Source of the DNA: Globisporangium splendens
Lineage: Eukaryota > Oomycota > Peronosporomycetes > Pythiales > Pythiaceae
Direction of reading: 5' to 3'
Length of the DNA stretch: 64,000 nucleotides
NCBI GenBank assembly: GCA_006386115.1
Contig: VFIW01000059.1
Span: 186,001-250,000, forward strand
Shown: positions 12,290 to 23,846 of the stretch, piece after piece
Numbering within the stretch: position 1 is the stretch's first letter
Layout: each line of letters starts with the position of its first letter
The notes under the pieces: model-generated
Seen by the model: the letters and a program-made list of their open reading frames with translations, nothing else
What the model was told of the DNA's origin: nothing
The model's database searches: none
Translations under genes and position numbers: made by a program

Positions 12290-13882
12290 ATGACGCTGCT
12301 GACGGACGACGAGAACGCGACGCTCGCGGCAGCGATCTCCTTCGTGGACGAGTACCAGTCGTCTGTGGCGTCAGACAACGACGACTTCGACTGCAACGAC
12401 AACCAGAAACACGCTGCATTTCCTTCCAGTCAGCAAGTGATCCACGTGATTGAGGAAGATCCGAGTGAGGATGGCAATAGTGACGAATCCGAGCTCTTGC
12501 TGCCGCTGGAAGAAATCACGGCGTCGGATGATGACCTGTTCGAGCAGCTCGCGCTGACGATCCGATCTGTTGATACAGAGTCGGATGCATCATCGTCTTC
12601 GTCGTCATCGCTGGTGTTGCCACATCTAGTACCGAAACAGCTCCCTCTCCAGCGCACAGTGCGCACAAGTACCAATGCGCTTTTGATGAAAAAGAAAGCT
12701 GCAGACAAGAAACCAGTTCGATGGGACGCCAACAAGGCGCGAAATGAGCGCAAGCAAGAGCTCATCTACTTGCGCAAAAAGGTAGCGGAGCTCGAGTCCC
12801 AATTACGCGATGTGAAGAAGAACAAGAAGCCGCGGATCGCGAGCTTTAGGACGTCGTCGGCGCCGTACCAGATCCACCCAGCTGACCGCCCGAGTCAGGC
12901 TTTGCGTTTCACGATCCCGATCGTGACCGTGCAAACGAGCAACCCTGCAGTGGCTTCTGTGTGGAAAGAGATAGCCGGCCGACAAAGCGACGAGCGTGTG
13001 CGCTCCGAGCGCGAAAACATTCGCTTGAAGTTGGTGCTGGAGAACCAGATCAAGATCGCCAAGAGTCTTCAGAAGTTCTTGAACAAGAGCACGGCGACTC
13101 GCGAAATTGAGAAGTGCATTCACGGCGCGAAGGGCTTGCGCCACTTGCACCCACCACCAAGCGACCGCACGGAGAACCAGATCTTCGAAGACCTTCTTAC
13201 TGGAGTCGACAGTGCGTACGACGAAATCGACGCCGTGTTTGCCGACAACGGTCTTGCGCGCAGCGAGACACCGCGTATGGACGCCAGGATGCGTACCGAC
13301 GCCATCCACGGCATGTTCCTGGAGGTGTTCGCTAACAAGTTGCTACCGTTCGATGTCCACACGACGGGTGCAGCGGTGTGGAATCATTTCGTGTACACGA
13401 AAGAACGCGTGCCATACCGTTACTACTACCACACGAAGCCAAGGAACATCAACACCACGGAAGATACGATTGTGGAAAACTACAAGTTGGAGATGCATGT
13501 GAACCACACGAGCGCGCACTTCCACGTCAAGCAGGTTCTGCGTCGGTATGTCGAGAAGGATCGCGTTGTCGTCGTCTGGCGCGCGTTCTACGATCCGCTG
13601 GAGTTTTCTGGCGAACCGTTGACAGGTGTGCAGTTCTTGGAAAAAGGGTACATTGTCGTGAAGAAGCCGTCGACGATCTCGGGCAATATGTCGCTCTTCC
13701 AGACGTGCTATATCGCCAACCCGGTGCTCACGGGTGATCTCATGGACGAAGACCATCCCATGGTTGGTGCCGTGACCGACTTTGTGCTGAGTTCCACTGC
13801 AGGTAACATCACAGCAAGTCATCAGATGGTGGAGAACGTGCTGCTGGAGCAAGCACTGAAGAACGGTGGTGGAGCTCTTTGA
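12290..13882 (+). CDS. Intronless M96-type protein (gene A)
   Basis: Single open frame of 530 aa starting at the ATG at 12290 (MTLLTDDENATLAAAISFV). It has an acidic, Ser-rich N-terminus, the basic-zipper-like block near residues 142-165 (ANKARNERKQELIYL), a second coiled coil (ERENIRLKLVLENQIKIAK), FEDLLTGVDSAYDEIDAVF, LPFDVHTTGAAVWNHF, TEDTIVENYK, and a C-terminus ending HQMVENVLLEQALKN. Both introns present in other members are absent: the exon joins read straight through as STATREIEKC and KPRNINTTED. The upstream promoter block is retained, so it is not a simple retrocopy placed elsewhere. Its nearest relative is A' at 26935-28563. Confidence 0.9.
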   Translation: MTLLTDDENATLAAAISFVDEYQSSVASDNDDFDCNDNQKHAAFPSSQQVIHVIEEDPSEDGNSDESELLLPLEEITASDDDLFEQLALTIRSVDTESDASSSSSSSLVLPHLVPKQLPLQRTVRTSTNALLMKKKAADKKPVRWDANKARNERKQELIYLRKKVAELESQLRDVKKNKKPRIASFRTSSAPYQIHPADRPSQALRFTIPIVTVQTSNPAVASVWKEIAGRQSDERVRSERENIRLKLVLENQIKIAKSLQKFLNKSTATREIEKCIHGAKGLRHLHPPPSDRTENQIFEDLLTGVDSAYDEIDAVFADNGLARSETPRMDARMRTDAIHGMFLEVFANKLLPFDVHTTGAAVWNHFVYTKERVPYRYYYHTKPRNINTTEDTIVENYKLEMHVNHTSAHFHVKQVLRRYVEKDRVVVVWRAFYDPLEFSGEPLTGVQFLEKGYIVVKKPSTISGNMSLFQTCYIANPVLTGDLMDEDHPMVGAVTDFVLSSTAGNITASHQMVENVLLEQALKNGGGAL

Positions 13883-14773
13883 AGATGGGTGACAGAAAAA
13901 CGAAGTTCTAAGTGTATTTTGAAGCAAACTGCGTGATATTTGGTGTCTCCATGGTGGACGCACCTCTTGGATAAGTTCATGTGCAAACAAATGGTTAATA
14001 AGGAATCATCGCTTATTTAACGGAGACTTCAGGAAAAGGATACAAACTGCAGGTTATCGTCATGCCATCTAGGCTTTCTGCTGAAGTGAAGATACCGCCC
14101 CCTCCCTCCCTCGAACTTCTGCATCGTTCTGTAACTTTCGCTCTGGACCAGACATGTAGCTTGACGAGTCTTATTAAACTTCAAAGTGAGTCTACTTCGA
14201 TGTCGGGATGAATCTGAACACAATTGCCCAGCTCGGGATTTCGACCGTGCAAAGGCGTAGTGTTGACGGGAGAGAAGGAGCGTTTCTTGTGTCGAGACGT
14301 TCTCCAACGTCAAGACGGCGGGTGAGATTATTACCACAATCGCTTCGACTTCAGTTTGGGGCACATCATATGGGACTTGGGGTTGCTCACGAAAAGCGAT
14401 CTCGTCGCGTTTCACGACGCTCCTGAAATTACTGCATAACCAAGCTCTGGCGTCGTGCCAATATCGTGCGGTGTTGACAAGCACCAGCTTCATCCTTCGG
14501 CAGCAAAATAGCTGCAGTCAGTGTGATCGAACAAGTTTCCGCAAAGCAAGCAAACCCACGCTCGAGTAAATCCACGACGTGACACCGAAAAGCACTTTGC
14601 AGCAAGTCCTTGTGCAATGCTCTCGTCCTTGACCCTGAAGCCTCGTCTCAAGTGGACGGTGGTGGTCAGTGACCTCACAAGTGAGCTTTGACCCCTTCGG
14701 TGGTGTATCTTGGTCAAGTTCAGGACCACTTGCACCATCACTCCTCACACTCTCAAAGAATCATTGTTGTCGA
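13883..14773. other. Intergenic, no gene recognised
   Basis: Region between genes A and B. Open frames on both strands lack family similarity. No repeat noted. Confidence 0.5.
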
Positions 14774-14824
14774 GTCGCAGCGTAATCACGTGGAATGACT
14801 CGAAACAGACGAGAATGATGGTCG
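14774..14824 (+). promoter_or_regulatory. Family promoter block upstream of gene B
   Basis: GTCGCAGCGTAATCACGTGG begins at 14774 and a variant AGAATGATGGTCG ends at 14824, starting 204 bp before the ATG. A further shared string, CGATTGGAAGAGC, lies near 14918-14931, about 50-60 bp before the start codon, also seen upstream of A, A', B' and C. Confidence 0.6.
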
Positions 14825-14977
14825 GCTGTGGTGTCTTTTTTATTGATGTGCATCGCGTGCTCGCCCGCCATTTCGAAAGTCGCGAGGGCGGAACGCTCCA
14901 TCCGCATCCCATTCGCGCGATTGGAAGAGCGTGACGACCGCACGCATTCACTCGCCCTATCTCCTGTAGACGACACG

Positions 14978-16701
14978 ATGAATTTGTTGACGGAGGACGA
15001 CGAAAGTCGCGCGACGCTGGCTGCTGCAATCTCGTTTGTCCAGTCGTTCGCTGCCTCGGAGTACGACGATTTCAATGGCAACCACGAGTTACAGTATTCT
15101 GCGCTCTCGAACCATGGCGACGTCATCATTGGAGAGCCAAGCGAGGATGGTGGTGGTGAGGAGGAGAACTTCGAGCTCTTGAAGTCTCTGGAGGAACTCA
15201 CCGAGTCGGATAGTGACCTGCTCGACCAAATTGAACTGACGATTCAGTCTGCTGGTATTGATAATGGTGCGTTTTCTTCGCAGCTTCCATTGTCATCTGT
15301 GGCACCGACACAGCCGCCTTTACAGCACCAGGCACCGTCATCTGACAACGCGCATATCAAGAATAAAACTGCCAACAAGAAGGCAATACGGTGGGATCCC
15401 AACAAGTCGCGCAACGAGCGCAAGCAAGAGCTCATCTACTTGCGCAAAAAGATCTCGGAGCTCGAAGCGCAATTGAACGATGCTAAGAAGAAAAAGAAGC
15501 CGTGGACAGAGAGTTCAAGGGCGTTGTCGCCGCCGTGTCCTGTAGCTAGCCATGCTTTAAGGTTCACGATCCCGATCACGACTACGCAAAGAAGCAACCG
15601 AGCCGTTCAATCTGTGTGGAAAGAGATTGCTGGTCGACTTAACGACGAACGCGTGTGTGCTGAACGCGAGAACGTCCGTCTCAAGCTCGTACTCGAGAAC
15701 CAGATGAAGATTGCCAAGAGCCTTCAAAATCTGTTGCACAAGAGCGTGCGGAGTCGGGTACGCCACCAGCGCCATCGTGCTGGTGTATGTTCATTCATTG
15801 GCTTGTTTGCTTTGCCCTGAGCTCGCCATACACCTTTGTATTTGCTCTATGTACAGGAGTTTGAGAAGTGTTTCCGCTACAAGCGGTTCAGCAATCTGTT
15901 CCCGCCGATGACCGATCGCACCGACAGTCAGATCTTCGAAGGCTTGCTCGCAGGGTTCGAGAATGCGTACAGCGAGATTGACGCTGTGTTTGGCGGCCGC
16001 AGCGAGGTGCCGCACCTGGATACCAAGATGCACACTGATCAGGACACTTTTTTGGAAGTGTTTGCCAACAAGTTGCTGCCCTTTGACGTCCGCACCACGG
16101 CAGCAGCAGTGTGGAACCATTCCGCAAGCTCCGAGGAGCGCGCACCGTACCGCTTTTATTCCCACACGACTTTAAATGTACGTGCTTATCTTTCATTTCT
16201 CTCTATCTAACCCCACCAAGGTTGATGCGGATTGGGCATGCGTTTCTGCAGAACTTCCATACGACCGAGGATATGGTTGTAGGCAACTACAACGTGGAAA
16301 TGCGGGCGAACCACACGAGCGCGCATTTCCGCGTGAGCGGGATTCTACGTCGGTATGTCGAGAAAGACCGCGTGGTCATCGCCTGGCGCGCGTTCTATGA
16401 ACCCATCGAGTTTTGTGGTGAGACTTTGGCAGGCGTCCAGTTTTTGGAGAAAGCATACGCTGTCGTCAAGCGGCCGAGAACGATCTCTGGCACCTTCTCG
16501 CTGATCCAGACGTGTTATTTCGCAAACTCCATGCTTACTGGCGAATTAGCTGCTGACGACAACCCCGTGATCGGCGCCGTGACCGACTTTATGTTGAATG
16601 CGACTGCAGGTAGCATCACGGTGTGCCACCAAAATGTGGAGAATGCGTTGCTGAGGCAGGCAGCGGCGCAAGCTGGTATGACTGCTTGCTCAGAAGAGTG
16701 A
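14978..16701 (+). CDS. M96-type bZIP-like/START-like protein (gene B)
   Basis: Model join(14978..15757, 15857..16177, 16252..16701), 516 aa, phase-0 introns of 99 and 74 nt. Start MNLLTEDDESRATLAAAISF. The basic-zipper-like block is DPNKSRNERKQELIYL; the second coiled coil is ERENVRLKLVLENQMKIAK. Exon 2 opens EFEKCFRYKRF, with FEGLLAGFENAYSEIDAVF and LPFDVRTTAAAVWNH. Exon 3 opens NFHTTEDMVVGNYN and ends with a degenerate tail (QNVENALLRQAAAQ) where relatives have HQMVENVLLEQA. It has the same exon layout as the family and provides the reference for intron loss in A. Its mirror partner B' is a pseudogene. Confidence 0.85.
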
Positions 16702-16741
16702 AGAGCAAGTAGAGTTTCTTAGCTAATGAAGACCCCAGCAT

Positions 16742-17003
16742 AATCTATTGGTTGACGTTAGACTCCATTGTGTTCTCCTTTGGTATGAATGCCGTTCTGT
16801 CGGATGTCCTGCGACAGCCACATGATTTCGCCGCTATTGTGGGACCGTCCATTCTCGTTTCTACTAGCGAAACAATACGTGTGGAATCAACCCAGATGTC
16901 CCTTCGTCTTGTTCGCATGATTAGACGAGCGAGGGAGAGTGATGCTCTCGTTCAACATGCAGGATTGGACGAGCGCATCAGTTACTTTCCCTGTCAGCTT
17001 CGA
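16742..17003. other. Diverged flank of the inner palindrome arm, degenerate promoter block of gene C
   Basis: A TACGTGTGGAATCAACC-like string near 16876-16892 and GAGAGTGATGCTC at 16934-16946 resemble the promoter block of A and B. Patchy matches to the reverse complement of 23847-24070 show that the mirror relationship extends past the identical core but is old here. Confidence 0.5.
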
Positions 17004-18750
17004 CTTTCTCCCGCGGTCTCTGACCTGATGGTCACGGATGCGGTGTCGTCGTCTACTGCGGCATTTGAGAAAAAGCGCTCCAGTCACAAGAGAAGAGGAG
17101 CTCCGGAAGTCAATCACGGTCATGTCGTCCGACGTCTACGGCGCTATTCTCAACACCGCATGCCACCACGAGCAGGAACAATGCACGAGCGTAAGCGATC
17201 TGACCCAGGCGCGCAATGAAAAGCGCAAGCGAGACCCTGAAGCGACGTTCAGATGCAGTTTGCGCCGAGTGTTGCGCTGTCAGCGCGAGCACCAGAGCTC
17301 ACCTCACGGAGACTTGCCACCACGCTGGCGAAGGAGCACTACTTCGACAGCACCAGCTTTGTCACGGCGTACCGGAACGCGGAGCCGATCGCCGCCAGCA
17401 CCGATACAAAAGCACAACGTTGCTGATGTCTTCGCCGATTTGCTTGCTTGTGTTGAGCACGCATACGACGAAATGGACGACGTGTTGGCAGCGCATGGGC
17501 TCTTGTCTTGTGGAGAAGAAAACGTGAACAAGTCGATGATCAATGCCTCGATGCACTTTGATACAGATTGGGGCAAGAAGACAATCGAAGTGGTGGCATC
17601 ACGAGTGCTGCCGTTTGACGTAAATGCCGTCGGAGCAGCTGCTTGGCGTCAGGTCTTATCGCGAGTTCCATTTCGCGACACCGCAAAGACACCTTCAAAG
17701 GTACTCCAGACCTTTATTGCTGATCGCTCACTGCATCTAATGTTTTGATGCTGACGCCTTGAACCTTGCTACGCTTGTGTTTGTATAGAATCGCAATCGA
17801 ATAGACAAGGAAACGATCACAGAGAGCTTCACCATCACGATACTGGCCGCAACAAGTGCGCAGTTTCGCGTCAGGCAGGTTTTCCGACGCTACGTCCAGC
17901 CAGACAGCCAGGTCGTGATCGTCTCGTGTCGCGAGCTCGTTCCCGTCACGTTTTCCGGTGAGCCCTGGACGACTGGAGTCCAATTTCGAGAACGAGGCTA
18001 CACGGTTGTCAGGCCGTCAAAAACGATCTTGGAGGAGTTCTCGCTCTTGCAGTCGTGCTGTATCTCAAGAGCCGAGCTTACGGAGACCCTGGAGGCCGAC
18101 AATCCCAAAGTGAGTGCGCTCCTCGAGTTTGTGCTGAGCGCGGCAAAGGCAAATGTCGCTGCGAGTCACCAGGCGATTGAGAACAAGCTCCTCGACGAGG
18201 CACTCAAGTGCAGTTAGAGGATGACGTGATGGGTGCATGCCGTAGTCGTGGTGGAATGTTTGTAGCTCAAGCCCCGGATGAAAATGAATGCGCCAGGTTG
18301 TACCCAGCAAGTGCGTGCTCTGTCGTGTGCACGTGGAACCTATTACTGCACCTATCATCAAAACTGCAACTGAACTTGGTTCACGAGTGAAGGTGTATGA
18401 ACGAAGTGCTGTTGAGCGTGGCTGCTCGTGAGGGCGATCATAAACAGTGAAATCATCATGGTTTCGCATACTGCGAACAAGAGAGCTTTGCACTTCTGCC
18501 GTACCTACAGACTGAAATTGTGTATTTGTGCATGCCACTATGTGCCGCATAGGAGCTCGGCACCTAGGTGAGAAAATTTTGTAGCGTATTCCAACTTACT
18601 GCGTTGTGCCTGGAGGTGAGTGGCTTGGAATAAGTCCTCAGCTTTGGAATTCAGCCTAGAAATGCTCCAACCATGCCACGTGTGTCCATAACTTCAATGC
18701 CAGAAACGCACTCTCGCGCCGATCGTCACCATCTATGCTTGAAGTTTTGA
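17004..18750. repeat. Left inner palindrome arm, identical to 22100-23846
   Basis: 1747 bp. Every base position p pairs with 40850-p. I compared several hundred bases directly, and all translated frames agree, with no mismatch found. Identity stops sharply at 17004 and 18750, beyond which the flanks differ. The arm holds gene C and about 530 bp of its downstream DNA. Confidence 0.92.
17028..18217 (+). pseudogene. Shortened, frame-disrupted M96-type gene (gene C)
   Basis: By position relative to the shared 5' block the expected ATG is 17028 (MVTDAVSSSTAAFEKKRSSH), but that frame stops at 17219. The downstream coding frame is open from 17038 through exon 2: QKHNVADVFADLLACVEHAY, DEMDDVLAAHGLL, SRVLPFDVNAVGAAAWRQVL. 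It then splices at 17700 to 17789..18217 (88-nt intron, phase 0): ETITESFTITI, AIENKLLDEALKCS. The second coiled coil is not recognisable and the zipper block is reduced to QARNEKRKR. It could still make about 335 aa from the ATG at 17122. It is probably a decaying copy, though both mirror copies keep the exon 2-3 frame. Confidence 0.7.
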
Positions 18751-19149
18751 GGTCGAAACTCAGCGTTGACCTCAAAATTGTTTTTATCGATTTTGGAGTT
18801 AAACAAGAAGTTTCATTCACAAGATTTTCATGAGCTTGGGCATTGCATTTCCCTCTTCAATCTGCATGATCTCTACAATCACCGGCTGTACATTGACGCT
18901 GAAGTGCCTGAGACTGACATGTTGCTGTGACAACTCGCCATGATTAGTAGTCCAAGTCGCATTTCAGTCTATTTCGATATTCTCGGCGCCATGGGTTCGC
19001 TCTGACTGCTCCCATTCTCGTTGCCTAAACAAGTGGTTGAGTTTCATTGTTGTCACCATTCAACAACATGAAGAAGCGTCATTCTTGCTCTTGCTCGTTT
19101 GATTCGTTCAAGCCATTTCTGCTCGTGGATTCCACTTTCGCTATCATTT
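18751..19149. other. Palindrome spacer, noncoding part
   Basis: The spacer between arms begins here. The string GTTGACCTCAA occurs near 18767 and again, as TGACCTCAAC, at 22081 just outside the right arm. No gene is seen before gene D's stop codon at 19150. Confidence 0.5.
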
Positions 19150-20959
19150 TCACCCGACATGCGCGCTTCCTCTCAGAGCCTGTTGCAACAATTCATTCTC
19201 GATCATCTGGTCGCTCGCCGAGATGTTGAGCGCTGTAGAGCTCAGCACAAAGTCTGTGATCGCGGCAAAGTGCGGGTGATCGCCGTCGAGGCCATCGCCA
19301 GCCGACAAAGGCTTCACGACGTAGCACGTCTGTAGCAGTGAAAGGCCGTCAGTGCGCAGACTCGGGTGCTTGATGACGACGTAGCCTTTCTCGAGAAAGC
19401 GCACACCCGAGAGCGACTCGCAGGAAAACTCGATCGGCGCAAACGTCGTGCACCACACGATCACGACGCGTTTGGCCTCAAAGTATCGCCGCATGATCTG
19501 CTTGGTGCAAAACTTGGCTTTCGTGCCGTTGACTTCGACGCTCAAGTTGAAGTTTTCCACGATCGTGTCCTCTGCAGGGTCCGTACTCTATGTCAGAGAG
19601 CGATAAATGTCAGTAAACGCAATATAAACACAGTAAATGCGCATAAACAAAAACCAGCCTACCTTAGGGGTTTTGTAGCAATAATGGCGAGATGGGATTC
19701 GCTCTTTTGCATGCACGTAATGGTTCCAAACCGCCGATGCCGTCGTGTGCAGGTCAAATGGCAGCGCCTTCGTCGAGCAAATCTCCATAAACATGCGCCG
19801 GTCGCAGTCCGGTCGCATCTTGGCCACGATGCTCGTCAACTCGGAGCTCGCGAGGCCGTTGGAAGCAAACACCGAGTCCACTTCGGCGTAACATTGCTCG
19901 ACGCCCGCGAGCAGATCGTTGTAAATCTCCGTGGTGGTGCGCGCTTTCAGTCCGCTTGTGTAGACATTCCCAGCAGGATGCGCGTCGTTGGCGCAACCTT
20001 GGATGTTGTGCTTTTCGAGTTCCTAGTGCATACATAAATAATAAGATCATTAGTCTCTCTTCCAGCTTTGTCTAAAGGTAGAGAATGTTACGTACCGCGG
20101 TGGTTGTCGCGCGCTTGAGGTGTTTCTCGAGGCTTTTGGCGATCTTGATCTGGTTCTCGAGCACGATCTTCAGCCGAATGTTCTCGCGCTCGGACTTGAC
20201 GCGCTCGTTCGACTGGCGGTTCGCGATCTCCTGCCACACGTACGTCTCGGGGGTCGAACCAGTGCTGGGTACGACGTGGCTCGGGATCGTGAACTTTAGC
20301 TGCTGGCTGTTTGAATTGGCGGTTTGAATCAACTGCTGCTGTGATTGTGATGATACTGTGGGGGAGCTGATACTTGCACATGCACGTGAGCTCCGTGGGG
20401 TATTACTCTCAATCCGAAGCCGCTTGTTCGTCTGGAGTTGCGTCAACCGGGACTCCAACTCGGCGACCTTTTTGCGCAAGTAGATGAGTTCGCCCTTGCG
20501 CTCGTTCCGCGCCTTGTTCGGGTCCCACGTGATGGTCTTTTTCCCCGTAACACTGCTCGCTTTCGTCGTGGAAGTCTTGGCACACACCTTGGTGCCGTTG
20601 ACTTTCCTTTGCGGCACTGCTGTTATCTGCATGGATTGGGACTGTGTATATTGCACTGGTAGGGATAGCGACTGCGTCTCTGTTGTGCGTGTGATGGCTG
20701 TGGTTTGTGCTGGTATGGACGCCAGCTCGTCTGTGTCGCCATCCACGGTCAGTTCTTCCAGCGGAAGCAGGCTCTCGTTATCATCAGCACCTTCACCGTC
20801 GCCTTGGAGGAATTGCGCGAGCGTCATGGACTCCGGGAACGCGGCAATACCGTCAACAGCTTCTTGGGGGTCATTATCGCTGGCATTGAGCGCCAGGTAC
20901 GCGTCGACGTCCGTGAGCACGGCCTGGAGCGCGTCGTCGCCTTCCAACACGAACTCCAT
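19150..20959 (-). CDS. M96-type bZIP-like/START-like protein in the palindrome spacer (gene D)
   Basis: Model complement(join(19150..19587, 19663..20022, 20096..20959)), 553 aa, phase-0 introns of 75 and 73 nt. Start MEFVLEGDDALQAVLTDVD. The basic-zipper-like block is DPNKARNERKGELIYLRKKV; the second coiled coil is ERENIRLKIVLENQIKIAK. Exon 2 opens ELEKHNIQGC and has NDLLAGVEQCYAEVDSVF and LPFDLHTTASAVWNHY. Exon 3 has DPAEDTIVENFN, a YIV..HPSLR variant, and ends DQMIENELLQQALRGS. It belongs to a subgroup with D' (29856-31615), which has the same exon 2 and exon 3 lengths (360 and 438 nt). Confidence 0.88.
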
Positions 20960-22099
20960 TGCGGCACTTTCTCGGTGGAAATGCTGCGAGAGGGAGGGAC
21001 GGCAGGCGTGCCCGTCGACGAACGGCGCGTACAAACACACAAGAGACACGCGCACACGTGGGACGCAGGCGTCGAAATGCGCAATGCAGCACGTGGAGAA
21101 GCAGACGCGTCTCTCTCGTTGGTTATTGTGCTTTTGTTTACGGTGGTACGAGTGCCAGACAGTAGAGAGGTTCAGGAAATCGCATTGCACTATCCCAAAT
21201 CATTATATTGACAATCGAAAATCAGCACAGTTACCGTTGGAAAGGAGGTTTAGGCGTCCTGTGATTATCTTTCAAGAGAAAGTATTCATTTTACAGAGGC
21301 ATCTCGGAGTTTTTCTGCAGAACTGTAAACTGCGGTTTATAATCACGGTTTGGGTGAAATTTCCCTCCTACAACCGACATTTAATCATGTTTTGCAACAT
21401 AATCACGTTTCCTGAACCTCTCTAGCAACACAAGGAACCAAATGGCGGCAACGGAGGGATCAAATACCTCTAATTAGTGTCACATTATCTTCATCGATAC
21501 AGTTCATCAAATATCAAAGGTTACGAAAATATCAGTCAAAGTAGTTTGCATTGCTTTGCACAGTTTATTCATATATCAATTCATAAAGTGTACGTAATTT
21601 GAAAGGTATTGCTTGAACTCTCCATGCAGGATGTGTGATGACACTGTGCATGCGTTCTGAGACTGTTCGTGTGGCGAGCTGCCTGCTGCCACAAGCACAG
21701 CACACGTGTGTCTGGCGCATATAGTAATAAACACTTGTTGTCTAATCTACTGCGTGGTTGTGATGAGTCCCCGCATGATGTGCAATGCATCAACTCTTTG
21801 GGCACCATGCCACTAGCCTAAAAATCACCAGACCCACCAAGGATACGGGGTGGAAGGCCGTTGCTGCCCGCGACAACATGGATGAGGTGAGTCAGTCCTG
21901 CCTTCTCTCGATCGTTTTCTTCAAGCAGAACAGACCACAAGAATATGACTTTACCCAACGTTTGCATTTTGTCGTTGGAAGAGAAATTCGAACGCCAAAG
22001 TAGAGAAAACAGCAGTGGGGACACACCACCACCTCACCCTACAATACCCCCTGCAATTTGAACTGGATAAACATGAATGTTGACCTCAACAGCTTGGTG
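20960..22099. other. Noncoding part of the palindrome spacer
   Basis: Promoter side of gene D and about 1 kb of AT-richer DNA up to the right arm. No family promoter block, gene or transposon terminus is recognised. Confidence 0.5.
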
Positions 22100-23846
22100 T
22101 CAAAACTTCAAGCATAGATGGTGACGATCGGCGCGAGAGTGCGTTTCTGGCATTGAAGTTATGGACACACGTGGCATGGTTGGAGCATTTCTAGGCTGAA
22201 TTCCAAAGCTGAGGACTTATTCCAAGCCACTCACCTCCAGGCACAACGCAGTAAGTTGGAATACGCTACAAAATTTTCTCACCTAGGTGCCGAGCTCCTA
22301 TGCGGCACATAGTGGCATGCACAAATACACAATTTCAGTCTGTAGGTACGGCAGAAGTGCAAAGCTCTCTTGTTCGCAGTATGCGAAACCATGATGATTT
22401 CACTGTTTATGATCGCCCTCACGAGCAGCCACGCTCAACAGCACTTCGTTCATACACCTTCACTCGTGAACCAAGTTCAGTTGCAGTTTTGATGATAGGT
22501 GCAGTAATAGGTTCCACGTGCACACGACAGAGCACGCACTTGCTGGGTACAACCTGGCGCATTCATTTTCATCCGGGGCTTGAGCTACAAACATTCCACC
22601 ACGACTACGGCATGCACCCATCACGTCATCCTCTAACTGCACTTGAGTGCCTCGTCGAGGAGCTTGTTCTCAATCGCCTGGTGACTCGCAGCGACATTTG
22701 CCTTTGCCGCGCTCAGCACAAACTCGAGGAGCGCACTCACTTTGGGATTGTCGGCCTCCAGGGTCTCCGTAAGCTCGGCTCTTGAGATACAGCACGACTG
22801 CAAGAGCGAGAACTCCTCCAAGATCGTTTTTGACGGCCTGACAACCGTGTAGCCTCGTTCTCGAAATTGGACTCCAGTCGTCCAGGGCTCACCGGAAAAC
22901 GTGACGGGAACGAGCTCGCGACACGAGACGATCACGACCTGGCTGTCTGGCTGGACGTAGCGTCGGAAAACCTGCCTGACGCGAAACTGCGCACTTGTTG
23001 CGGCCAGTATCGTGATGGTGAAGCTCTCTGTGATCGTTTCCTTGTCTATTCGATTGCGATTCTATACAAACACAAGCGTAGCAAGGTTCAAGGCGTCAGC
23101 ATCAAAACATTAGATGCAGTGAGCGATCAGCAATAAAGGTCTGGAGTACCTTTGAAGGTGTCTTTGCGGTGTCGCGAAATGGAACTCGCGATAAGACCTG
23201 ACGCCAAGCAGCTGCTCCGACGGCATTTACGTCAAACGGCAGCACTCGTGATGCCACCACTTCGATTGTCTTCTTGCCCCAATCTGTATCAAAGTGCATC
23301 GAGGCATTGATCATCGACTTGTTCACGTTTTCTTCTCCACAAGACAAGAGCCCATGCGCTGCCAACACGTCGTCCATTTCGTCGTATGCGTGCTCAACAC
23401 AAGCAAGCAAATCGGCGAAGACATCAGCAACGTTGTGCTTTTGTATCGGTGCTGGCGGCGATCGGCTCCGCGTTCCGGTACGCCGTGACAAAGCTGGTGC
23501 TGTCGAAGTAGTGCTCCTTCGCCAGCGTGGTGGCAAGTCTCCGTGAGGTGAGCTCTGGTGCTCGCGCTGACAGCGCAACACTCGGCGCAAACTGCATCTG
23601 AACGTCGCTTCAGGGTCTCGCTTGCGCTTTTCATTGCGCGCCTGGGTCAGATCGCTTACGCTCGTGCATTGTTCCTGCTCGTGGTGGCATGCGGTGTTGA
23701 GAATAGCGCCGTAGACGTCGGACGACATGACCGTGATTGACTTCCGGAGCTCCTCTTCTCTTGTGACTGGAGCGCTTTTTCTCAAATGCCGCAGTAGACG
23801 ACGACACCGCATCCGTGACCATCAGGTCAGAGACCGCGGGAGAAAG
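22100..23846. repeat. Right inner palindrome arm, reverse complement of 17004-18750
   Basis: Mirror copy carrying C'. Identity ends at the same relative points on both sides. The rest of the arm outward to about 28746 is the older, diverged part of the inverted duplication. Confidence 0.92.
22633..23822 (-). pseudogene. Mirror copy of gene C (gene C')
   Basis: Same content as 17028-18217 on the other strand: exon 3 complement(22633..23061), intron, exon 2 frame complement(23150..23728). It carries the same frame break between the ancestral ATG and the rest, so the break predates the last homogenisation of the arms or was copied by it. The DNA just upstream (23847 onward) differs from the left copy, so the two genes may have different promoters. 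Confidence 0.7.

Larger units (their letters stand above)
12111..18750. repeat. Left arm of large inverted duplication (genes A-B-C)
   Basis: Gene order A, B, C on the plus strand is mirrored by C', B', A' on the minus strand at about 22100-28746. Paired coordinates sum to nearly the same value (A start plus A' start 40853; C pair 40850; B pair 41006), so the axis lies near 20425. Only the inner 17004-18750 is still identical to its partner; the outer part has diverged. Confidence 0.9.

Noticed and set aside
18065..18550. 161-codon frame shared by both palindrome arms
   Set aside because: It is antisense to exon 3 of gene C, and its identity in both arms follows from the DNA identity, not from protein conservation.
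20484..21425. 313-codon plus-strand frame across gene D
   Set aside because: It is the shadow of exon 1 of gene D (Ser-rich reading of an acidic coding strand) and extends into noncoding DNA.
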